Positions 48,565-56,166 of a DNA stretch of 64,000 bases are shown piece by piece. Made by a program: the position numbers and the translations under genes. This DNA comes from Oscillospiraceae bacterium. GTDB lineage: Bacteria > Bacillota > Clostridia > Oscillospirales > Oscillospiraceae. The notes beneath the pieces are model-generated. The model worked only from the letters and a program-made list of their open reading frames with translations, ran no database searches and was not told the origin of the DNA. The stretch spans positions 1-64,000 of the forward strand of contig JAFQCV010000006.1 in assembly GCA_017416325.1 (NCBI GenBank). The letters are read 5' to 3'. Position 1 is the first letter of the stretch, and each line of letters begins with the position of its first letter.

Positions 48565-49749
48565 ATGAAAATTACAGACATCAAAGTATACATTATGGAC
48601 GCCTACCGTACCAATTGGACTTTCATCAAGGTGGAAACCGACGAAGGCCTGTACGGCTGGGGCGAGGCATCCCTGGGTACCCAGGAAATGGCCCTGAAGG
48701 GCTGTGTGGAGGATCTGAAGCGGTTGATTGTGGGCCGTGACCCGTTGCAGATCGAAAAAATGCGTTTCGAAGTTTATCGCGACATTTACTGGAAGGGTGG
48801 CCCGGTGCTGATGTCTGCCATCAGCGGTGTGGAAATGGCCATGTGGGATATCGCAGGCAAGTATTTTAATACGCCTGTTTATAACCTATTTGGCGGAAAA
48901 ATGCGTGACAAGGTAAAAATGTATGCAAATGGCTGGTTCTCCGACTCCAAAACACCGGAAAACTTCGCCGCGAAAGCCAAGGAAACCGTGGCATTGGGTG
49001 TCAAAGCGCTGAAATGGGATCCCTTCGGAAAAGCCCACATGACCTTGACTAAGGAAGAAATGCACACTGCCGTTGAAATTGTCGGCGCTGTCCGGGAAGC
49101 GGTTGGTGATGATGTAGAATTGCTGATCGAATGTCACGGTCGCTTCAACCCCTACACTGCCATCGAAATTTCTCAGGAGCTTGCCCCCTTTAAGCCCATG
49201 CTTTTGGAAGAACCCTGTCCACCGGATAATCTGAAAGCCCTGGCCAAAGTTAAGGAAAAGTCTCTGATTCCCATTGCCGCCGGTGAGCGGGTATACAGTA
49301 TCTATGGCTTCGACGATCTGTTTACCAAGGAAGCGGTGGATATCGCCCAGCCGGATATGTTCCACACCGGCGGTATGATGGAGTGTAAGAAGATCGCCGC
49401 TATGGCTGAGGCAAAGCACATCCCCATTTCCTTCCATAACCCCTCCGGCCCCATCTCCAACGCGGCTATTCTGCAGCTGGCGGCAGCCACTCCCAACTTC
49501 CTGATCCACGAGATCATGATCAACGACGGTTCCTTCCGCAAGTCTATTACCAACGAAGAGGTTGTCTTTGAGGACGGGTACATTTTGATTGGGGACAAAC
49601 CCGGTCTGGGCATCGATGTGAATGTGGATGCGGTTTTGGAAAGACCTTATCACCCTATTAATCTGCGTCATTACACCGGTAATCTCACCGAGATCCGTCC
49701 ACAAAATGACACCATCTATTATTTCAAGGGGATCGGTGAAAACAAATGA
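48565..49749 (+). CDS. Sugar acid dehydratase, enolase superfamily (galactonate dehydratase-like)
   Basis: The 394-residue protein belongs to the mandelate racemase/muconate lactonising branch. The N-terminal cap has VYIMDAYRTNWTFIKVETDEGLYGWGEASLG. The barrel has ALKWDPFGKA, metal ligands in LIECHGRFNP, LLEEPCPPDN and AAGERVYS, and a catalytic histidine in SFHNPSGPIS. This pattern is closest to D-galactonate dehydratase-type enzymes, giving a 2-keto-3-deoxy acid. The exact sugar acid is not certain. It is followed by an aldolase gene that overlaps it by 4 nt. Confidence 0.85.
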   Translation: MKITDIKVYIMDAYRTNWTFIKVETDEGLYGWGEASLGTQEMALKGCVEDLKRLIVGRDPLQIEKMRFEVYRDIYWKGGPVLMSAISGVEMAMWDIAGKYFNTPVYNLFGGKMRDKVKMYANGWFSDSKTPENFAAKAKETVALGVKALKWDPFGKAHMTLTKEEMHTAVEIVGAVREAVGDDVELLIECHGRFNPYTAIEISQELAPFKPMLLEEPCPPDNLKALAKVKEKSLIPIAAGERVYSIYGFDDLFTKEAVDIAQPDMFHTGGMMECKKIAAMAEAKHIPISFHNPSGPISNAAILQLAAATPNFLIHEIMINDGSFRKSITNEEVVFEDGYILIGDKPGLGIDVNVDAVLERPYHPINLRHYTGNLTEIRPQNDTIYYFKGIGENK

Positions 49750-50384
49750 GTATGGAATTGATTCGCAAACACCGGTTCGTCGGTATCCTTCGGCATATTC
49801 CCGGAGAGCTTGCTTTAAAAACCGTAAAAGCAATGTATGACGGCGGCATCCGGATCTTTGAAGTGACCTTTGATCCCAGTTATCCGGAAGCGGCACAGGG
49901 GACAGGGGATACCATTCGACTGCTTCGCGATAACTTCGGCCCAGAGGTGAGTATCGGCTGCGGAACAGCTGTGGATGTGCACTACGCGAAGATCGCAGCC
50001 AAATCCGGTGCAGAATTTATTGTTTCTCCCTGTTCTGATCCCGAAGTAATTCGCTATACCAAGGATCAGGGACTCATTTCTATTCCTGGTGCGTATACCC
50101 CTACAGAAATCCAACAAGCCTACCGCTGGGGTGCGGACATCGTAAAGATTTTCCCCATTTTGCCGGATGGATTGCCCTACTTAAAAAATGTCATTTCGCC
50201 CCTTTCTCACATACCCTTTATGGTCACCGGCGGCATTAATCCCACCACTGTCCGCAGCTTTTTGGACACCGGAGCGGTGGCTGTGGCAGCCGGCGCAACC
50301 ATTGCCACCAGGGATCTGGCTTTGGCTGGGGATTTTGAAACCATCCGTTTGAATGCCCAATGGCATATAGAGAAAATTGCTTAA
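49746..50384 (+). CDS. KDPG/KHG-type aldolase
   Basis: The 212-residue class I aldolase has the Schiff-base lysine at residue 134 (IVKIFPI) and the conserved glutamate at 39 (RIFEVTFD). It also carries GCGTAVDVHYAKIAAKSGAEFIVSP and VTGGINPTTVRSFL. It would split a 2-keto-3-deoxy sugar acid, or its 6-phosphate, into pyruvate and an aldehyde. It overlaps the dehydratase gene (ATGA), so the two enzymes are made together. Confidence 0.9.
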   Translation: MSMELIRKHRFVGILRHIPGELALKTVKAMYDGGIRIFEVTFDPSYPEAAQGTGDTIRLLRDNFGPEVSIGCGTAVDVHYAKIAAKSGAEFIVSPCSDPEVIRYTKDQGLISIPGAYTPTEIQQAYRWGADIVKIFPILPDGLPYLKNVISPLSHIPFMVTGGINPTTVRSFLDTGAVAVAAGATIATRDLALAGDFETIRLNAQWHIEKIA

Positions 50385-50401
50385 TGCAAGGAGGATATCC
50401 T

Positions 50402-52645
50402 ATGGCGATTCAGTATTTTGAAAAGGAAAAGACTTTTCTTCTCCAGGGCAAAGAAACAAGCTATGCCATGACTGTCAATAAGGACGGCTGGCTATGCCAC
50501 CTGTATTGGGGTAAAAAATTGAATCAGGTGAACGATTTGCCTACCCTCGATGAGCTGACACACCGCCGCTCCATGATCGGTAGCCATGTGTCAGAAATTG
50601 AGCTTTTAGAATACCGCACCTGGGGCGGTGAATGTGTGTTGGAACCCAGCCTGAAAATCACATTCCCCGACGGCACAAGAAGCTTATTCCTGATATACAA
50701 AAGCCACGAAATTCAGGGAGATTTGCTGACCATTACCCTGGAAGACACCCAATACCCCGTAGAGGTAACGCTGTGCTACCAGCTGCGCCCGGAAATGGAT
50801 ATCATCGAGCGATCCGCCCGGATCCGCAATACCGGCAGCGAAGCCTTCACCCTGGAAATGGCAGGCTCTGCCAACTGGACCCTGCCCAAGCACAGTCAGT
50901 ACCGACTGACCTATTTCACCGGCGCATACGGCCACGAGTTCCAAATGTCCCGGGAAACCTTCGGCAGCGCCAAAAGAGTTTTGGAATCCCGCAGAGGTCT
51001 GTCCGGCTTCGACTGCGCTCCTTTCTTTATGGTGGACTCGGGTGATGCAACAGAAGAATACGGCGATGTCTTTTTCGGCTCAGTAATTTGGAGCGGTAAC
51101 TGGAAGATCGTTGCCGAACGGGACTGGAGCGAGCAAAATGTTATTGCCGGCGGCATCAACGATTTTGAGTTTGCCTATTATCTGGAATCCGGTCAGGTCT
51201 ATGAGACCCCGGTCTTCTTTGCCGGTTATCTGACAGAAGGGGGCTTTGGCGGTGTTTCCCGGCGGATGCACCGGTATGAAAGAGAATATATCATTCATCC
51301 TACAGAGCGGGATCGCATCCTGCCGATTATCTACAACACCCACAACAGTTTTTATAACCGTGTTGACGAAAGCATCGTCATGGCAGAGATTGATGCCGCC
51401 CACGAAGCCGGGATCGAGCTGTTCATTTTGGAGGGCGGATGGTCCGGCTGGGACGATCTGGACAGCCCTGTCAACAACTATCACTCCCACCGTCTTGGCT
51501 TCGGCACATGGGAGGTCAATCCCAAGCGATTCCCCAACGGTCTGAAGCCTTTGGCAGACAAGATCCATGGTTATGGCATGAAATTTGGTCTTTGGATCGA
51601 GCCAGAAGCTGTGTTCCACACAAGCAGAATCGTAAAAGAGCATCCCGATTGGATCATCGGTTATGATAACCGCCCCTTGGAGACCTCCGGTGCTATGGGC
51701 TGCTATTCTTTGGATATGGCCAATGATGAGGCTTGTGAGTATATTACAAACCTGCTCATTAAGCTGGTTGGCGAAAATGATATCGACTATATCAAAAATG
51801 ATTTTAACCGCTTTATTTCCCACATGGGTCGTAGGGGTGTTGCTTTGGAACACAAAATGGAAGGCAATGATAAATACACCCGGAATATGTGGAAATGCTA
51901 TCGCCGTTTAAAGGAAGCCTTCCCGGATCTGATCTTTGAAAATTCTGCCAGCGGCGGTAAGCGGCTGGACCTGGGTATGCTGACCTTCGCCGGACGGATG
52001 CACCGCAGTGACAACCAAGACCCGTTGGATTCGGTTACCATGTTCGACACACTGTCCTATTTCATCCCGCCCAAGTTCCACGGTGGCGCCTGCTTTGTAT
52101 CCAACGCCTTCTCCGGTTGGTTTAATAGCCGCAGAACACCCATCCAGTATCAGGGCTATATGGGTATGATGAGCTCTCTGTCCGTATCCTTGGGCCTGCA
52201 GGAAGTATCGGCTGAGTGCTTAAGTGAGATCAAGCGGGTAATCGCTCTGGCCAAGGATGTTCGGGAAGTGGTGCAGATGGGTGATCTGTACCGGATTGTT
52301 TCCGTTTTGGATAACCCCTACGGCGCTTATCAGTTTGTCAGCCAGGATGCCTCCCGGTCGGTGGTGTTTATCATGGGGCAACATATGCACTTTGCTGATA
52401 TGCCCGACCGGGTCTGTCTGAAGGCCTTGAAGCCAGATGCGCAGTATCGGGTTACAGGACATGGAATCTACTACAAAAAGCCCTATTGCCGTTATGAACC
52501 TACTCAGCCTTATTATTATGAAGAGATCCCGGAGCGGGTCAAGGATTACGGTATCTTCACCGGCAACGGTCTGATGCACTGCGGTCTGCCCATTTCTTTG
52601 CGTGGTGACACAGACTGTGAATTGCTGATGATTGAGGAAATTTGA
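50402..52645 (+). CDS. GH36 alpha-galactosidase-like glycosidase
   Basis: The 747-residue protein has the GH36 architecture: an N-terminal beta-sandwich to about 290, a TIM barrel and a C-terminal beta domain. The nucleophile is Asp467 in YIKNDFNR and the acid/base Asp537 in RSDNQDP. Their 70-residue spacing is that of known GH36 enzymes. Most GH36 alpha-galactosidases read KWDMNR, so the Trp-to-Asn change beside the nucleophile may alter the substrate, for example to another alpha-galactoside. It has no signal peptide. The start at 50402 follows AAGGAGG. Confidence 0.9.
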   Translation: MAIQYFEKEKTFLLQGKETSYAMTVNKDGWLCHLYWGKKLNQVNDLPTLDELTHRRSMIGSHVSEIELLEYRTWGGECVLEPSLKITFPDGTRSLFLIYKSHEIQGDLLTITLEDTQYPVEVTLCYQLRPEMDIIERSARIRNTGSEAFTLEMAGSANWTLPKHSQYRLTYFTGAYGHEFQMSRETFGSAKRVLESRRGLSGFDCAPFFMVDSGDATEEYGDVFFGSVIWSGNWKIVAERDWSEQNVIAGGINDFEFAYYLESGQVYETPVFFAGYLTEGGFGGVSRRMHRYEREYIIHPTERDRILPIIYNTHNSFYNRVDESIVMAEIDAAHEAGIELFILEGGWSGWDDLDSPVNNYHSHRLGFGTWEVNPKRFPNGLKPLADKIHGYGMKFGLWIEPEAVFHTSRIVKEHPDWIIGYDNRPLETSGAMGCYSLDMANDEACEYITNLLIKLVGENDIDYIKNDFNRFISHMGRRGVALEHKMEGNDKYTRNMWKCYRRLKEAFPDLIFENSASGGKRLDLGMLTFAGRMHRSDNQDPLDSVTMFDTLSYFIPPKFHGGACFVSNAFSGWFNSRRTPIQYQGYMGMMSSLSVSLGLQEVSAECLSEIKRVIALAKDVREVVQMGDLYRIVSVLDNPYGAYQFVSQDASRSVVFIMGQHMHFADMPDRVCLKALKPDAQYRVTGHGIYYKKPYCRYEPTQPYYYEEIPERVKDYGIFTGNGLMHCGLPISLRGDTDCELLMIEEI

Positions 52646-52652
52646 CCCCAAA

Positions 52653-52687
52653 ACACCAGGCTTGGGCTCTATGCCTAAGCCTGGTGT
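52653..52687. terminator. Bidirectional terminator between GH36 and araC genes
   Basis: ACACCAGGCTT and AAGCCTGGTGT form an 11-bp stem between the convergent genes. Confidence 0.8.
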
Positions 52688-52690
52688 ATG

Positions 52691-53458
52691 TTATGTTTCA
52701 CCTTCTTCAACAGTGGTGAGCAGAGTACGAAATTGGGAAGGGGAGAGTTGGCAGTGTTTTCGGAAAAAATTGCTGAAATAGTAGGCGTTACTGAAACCAC
52801 AGTTCTCGGAGATTTTTTGTATAGATAAGTCGGTTTCTGCCAACAGTTGTTTGGCTTTCTTCAAACGTAAACCAGCCACATACTCTTGTGGATTTGTTCC
52901 GGTGGCATTTTTAAACCGGCGGGAAAATTGGATGTAGGACAGAAAATGCTGCTGCGCAAGCTCTTCCAGGTTCAATTTCCGGTGAAGGTTGTCACGAATG
53001 TAAGAAATCGCTGACAAGATCATGCTGTCGGTGTTCAGAAGTGTCTGATATTGCGCCGCCTTTTCTAAGCGAAGTTGGGTCACGATGTCGGTAAACAAGG
53101 CTTGCTTGCAGACGAAATCATCCTGCTGCGCTAAACTGTCACACAATTGCAGCAGCTGCAGGGTAGAACGGATTCGTTCTGTATCCTGAAAAACAACCTT
53201 TCCGCTTCCGAAAATGTCCTCCTGAGACCGATAACGGAACAGATAGATCTGCGCTTCCTGGGTGATTTGCCGATGATAACGGATCCCCCGTTGGAAATTT
53301 ACGCCTTCCAACGGTCCAACGGTTTGCACACCGCTTCCGTTATCAAATTGAAAGCAGCCGCTGACTACTAGGGCAAATATATCGTCTTCTCCCAGATAGT
53401 TTTCTTTTTGAAAGGATGACCGTTGGACGAGTTTGGAAACAAGTAATGTCATACCCAT
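52691..53458 (-). CDS. AraC-family transcriptional regulator 1
   Basis: The 255-residue protein has an N-terminal cupin-like sensing region (about 1-120) and a C-terminal double helix-turn-helix AraC domain (LNLEELAQQHFLSYIQFSRRFKNATG, then ISENCGFSNAYYFSNFFRKH). It follows a second AraC gene by 10 bp in the same direction. It probably responds to a sugar and controls the adjacent catabolic operons. The start follows AGGAGGT. Confidence 0.88.
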   Translation of the reverse strand: MGMTLLVSKLVQRSSFQKENYLGEDDIFALVVSGCFQFDNGSGVQTVGPLEGVNFQRGIRYHRQITQEAQIYLFRYRSQEDIFGSGKVVFQDTERIRSTLQLLQLCDSLAQQDDFVCKQALFTDIVTQLRLEKAAQYQTLLNTDSMILSAISYIRDNLHRKLNLEELAQQHFLSYIQFSRRFKNATGTNPQEYVAGLRLKKAKQLLAETDLSIQKISENCGFSNAYYFSNFFRKHCQLSPSQFRTLLTTVEEGET

Positions 53459-53468
53459 TCTTGACCTC

Positions 53469-54263
53469 CTACAGTTTCGTGCCGTGTTCCATTCTGTATT
53501 GCAAGGGTGTCAGTCCGGTAACATCACGAAACACCTTGTAAAAATACGGCAAATTATAGAAATTCAGAAAATCGCTGATTTCCTGCATACTAAGATCACA
53601 GCTTAAAATTAATTGACAGGCTTTTTCAATCTTTAAATGGTTGATATACCGAATCGGTGATTTTCCTGTGATCTGTTTAAATTTCTTTCGGTATACGGCT
53701 TCGCTCATGGCGCTTCGTTGTGCTAAATACGGAATACTGAAATTCTCTGTATAATGCCTGTTTATGTATTGGATACAGCACTCATCCTTCTGCGTAATCG
53801 GGAACAGGGTGCCAAACAATTCATATACTTTGGCTTTCAGCAACACAGGTGCTGCTTGTTTATACAGTTCCTCCGTTGCAAGAAAAAGCGGAGTAAGCGT
53901 GCCGTCATCTGCACACAACTTGAGGATTTTATCTCCAAAAGAAAGTTCTGCTCCTTGGAGATCTGTTAATCGAAAATTGATAACTACTGGGTGTGTCCAT
54001 AGATTTTTCGGAACCGAAAAACCAACTGCATATCTTGCCCCTTTCGGAAGTAAAAACACCTCGCCGGGATTGCCTTGCTGAGAACTGCCGTCCGGCAGTT
54101 GAAAAACAGCTGGATAGTCTGTTAATAACATCAGGCCGTGTCTTGTTCGGGGGATTTCCAACCAATTATATCTTGTTTCTGCATTCCAGCTTCGATGGGC
54201 AGACGTAATACTATCTATATTGAAGTCTGTATGAAACAATAAATTCAGTTCTTGCATATCCAT
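53469..54263 (-). CDS. AraC-family transcriptional regulator 2
   Basis: The 264-residue protein has an N-terminal cupin-type domain (LPDGSSQQGNPGEVFLLPKGARYAVG) and a C-terminal AraC HTH pair (FSIPYLAQRSAMSEAVYRKKFKQITG, EISDFLNFYNLPYFYKVFRDVTG). Together with regulator 1 it forms a tandem pair divergent from the aldolase-kinase operon. The shared intergenic region (54264-54391) is therefore the likely target. The two proteins are related but clearly not a recent duplication. Confidence 0.87.
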   Translation of the reverse strand: MDMQELNLLFHTDFNIDSITSAHRSWNAETRYNWLEIPRTRHGLMLLTDYPAVFQLPDGSSQQGNPGEVFLLPKGARYAVGFSVPKNLWTHPVVINFRLTDLQGAELSFGDKILKLCADDGTLTPLFLATEELYKQAAPVLLKAKVYELFGTLFPITQKDECCIQYINRHYTENFSIPYLAQRSAMSEAVYRKKFKQITGKSPIRYINHLKIEKACQLILSCDLSMQEISDFLNFYNLPYFYKVFRDVTGLTPLQYRMEHGTKL

Positions 54264-54391
54264 TTTTCATCACCATAATAATTATAGCACAATAAATCGA
54301 AAAATAGAATAACTTTTTTTGTTTTTTCAATTGTAGGCATCTTTTGTCGGTGATAACATGGACTTATCCTAAAATGATAAGGAGAATCATT

Positions 54392-55231
54392 ATGCTTGTT
54401 ACCTTACAGAAGATCATCCAAATGGCGGAAGAAGGAAATTACTGTATCCCGGCTTTTAATGTTTATAACATAGAAACCGTTATGGGCATCATGGAAGCCG
54501 CAGAAGAACGAAAAGCACCCGTGATCCTGCAGCTGTATCCCCGGCTTGTGAATCAAGAGGTTGGTTTCTATATTGCGCCTGCTGTGGTTGCAGCTGCTCA
54601 GCGCGCCAGTGTGCCTGTTTGCCTGCATTTGGATCATGCAGCCGGTAAAGAAGAGGTCTATAAATCCCTGCGTTGGGGCTTTACCGGCATCATGCAGGAT
54701 GGTTCTGCCTTGCCTTATGAAGAAAATGTAGCGTTGACCCGCAGCGCGGTGGAAATGTGTAATACCATTGGTGTTGGTGTGGAAGGCGAACTTGGTCATG
54801 TTGGCAGTGTAAATGACGCATCCATGGGTGATTTTACCGATCCGCAGGAAGCTGCTGAATTTGTGAAAGATACTGGTGTATGCTGCCTTGCAGTCCTTGT
54901 CGGCAATGCCCACGGTCATTATAAAAAGGTCCCCAATCTGGATATTGACAGAATCCGCTCCATTCGTCAAGCCTGCGGTGTTCCTCTTGTGCTCCATGGC
55001 GGTTCCGGTATTCCGGATGAGCAAGTAAAGGCAGCCATTGCTGCCGGCATCCGCAAAATGAACATAGGCACCGATGTATGCTGCGCCTTTGCCGAAGGAA
55101 CAAAGCGCACCATGGATGACCCCAACCGTCATCTTGCCGTAGATGTATTTATGAAAGAAGCCATCCGTACAGTCAAAGAACTGGCTCTGGACAAGATCGA
55201 ACTGACTGGCGCTGCCGGAAAGGCGGTTTAA
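54392..55231 (+). CDS. Class II fructose/tagatose-bisphosphate aldolase family
   Basis: The 279-residue zinc aldolase has CIPAFNVYNIETV, the metal-binding CLHLDHAAG, EGELGHVGS, LVGNAHGHY and VLHGGSGIPDEQ. It probably cleaves a ketose bisphosphate. Both the kinase downstream and the GatY/KbaY-like size suggest tagatose-, fructose- or another ketohexose bisphosphate. The start ATG 54392 follows AAGGAGAA. It opens the operon of 54.4-64 kb, and its stop is 1 bp before the kinase start. Confidence 0.9.
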   Translation: MLVTLQKIIQMAEEGNYCIPAFNVYNIETVMGIMEAAEERKAPVILQLYPRLVNQEVGFYIAPAVVAAAQRASVPVCLHLDHAAGKEEVYKSLRWGFTGIMQDGSALPYEENVALTRSAVEMCNTIGVGVEGELGHVGSVNDASMGDFTDPQEAAEFVKDTGVCCLAVLVGNAHGHYKKVPNLDIDRIRSIRQACGVPLVLHGGSGIPDEQVKAAIAAGIRKMNIGTDVCCAFAEGTKRTMDDPNRHLAVDVFMKEAIRTVKELALDKIELTGAAGKAV

Positions 55232-55232
55232 C

Positions 55233-56144
55233 ATGGCGCAGATTGTTGGGATCGGCGCCAATGTGCACGATACGATCTACCGTCTTGATACATATCCCCA
55301 ACAAGACACTAAACAAAAGGCAGCCTCTATCACGGAGTGTGGCGGCGGTCCCTGCACCACAGGATTGGTCGCTGCTGCCAAATTGGGAGCTGTCTGTGCA
55401 TATATGGGCAATGTCAGCGATGATGCTATCGGTGAATTTCTTGTGAAGGATTTGACCGCTTACGGTGTGGATGTTTCCATGACCAATCGCGTTCCGGGTA
55501 CCACCGGTTTTCGTTCCTGTATTTGGCTGGCTGATGACAGTGCCAGCAGAACCTGTGTATTCCATCGCGGCAATGTTCCCGGAACGACCTTGGGGGAAAA
55601 AGAAATCACCGCCATTCAAAATGCCAAAATTCTGATGGTGGATGGCAATGATCTGGGAGCCGCTGTTTCTGCCGCTACCCGTGCCAGAGAAAGCGGAACA
55701 ACGGTGCTTTACGATGCCGGTGGTCTGTATCCCGGCGTGGAAAGGCTTTTACAGCTAACAGATGTTCTAATCCCCTCCGAAGAATTTGCCTGTAAGCATA
55801 CCGGTAAAGCTACTCCGGAAGAGGCTGCTATGGAACTGTTTCAGAAATACCGGCCGCAAGTGGTAGTCATCACCCGGGGCAAGGAAGGCGGAGTCCTGTA
55901 TGACGGAAAGCAGCTGACTGCCTATCCTGCTTTTCCGGTAGAAGCCGTTGATACCAATGGCTCCGGTGATGTCTTCCATGGCGCTTTTGCCTTTGCTTTG
56001 ACCAAAGGCTGGGACTATCTTCGCTGCTGCATTTTTTCCAGCGCGGTTTCCGCCTTGAAATGCACGCAGGTGGGAGCTCGTGAAAGTGTTCCAAACTATG
56101 ACGCGGTTCTGGCGTTTTTGAGCAGTCGCGGTGTGAATATTTGA
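55233..56144 (+). CDS. PfkB-family carbohydrate kinase
   Basis: The 303-residue ribokinase-like protein has an N-terminal GIGANVHDTIYRLD, the glycine-rich GGGPCTTGLVAAAKLGA, and the catalytic anion-hole motif AVDTNGSGDVFHGAFAF near residue 225-245 (DTNGSGD, against the usual DTAGAGD). It would phosphorylate a sugar or sugar phosphate for the aldolase encoded before it. A 2-keto-3-deoxy acid kinase role for the upstream lactonase-dehydratase operon is another option. Confidence 0.88.
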   Translation: MAQIVGIGANVHDTIYRLDTYPQQDTKQKAASITECGGGPCTTGLVAAAKLGAVCAYMGNVSDDAIGEFLVKDLTAYGVDVSMTNRVPGTTGFRSCIWLADDSASRTCVFHRGNVPGTTLGEKEITAIQNAKILMVDGNDLGAAVSAATRARESGTTVLYDAGGLYPGVERLLQLTDVLIPSEEFACKHTGKATPEEAAMELFQKYRPQVVVITRGKEGGVLYDGKQLTAYPAFPVEAVDTNGSGDVFHGAFAFALTKGWDYLRCCIFSSAVSALKCTQVGARESVPNYDAVLAFLSSRGVNI

Positions 56145-56166
56145 CCATCCGATTTTGGAGGAATGA

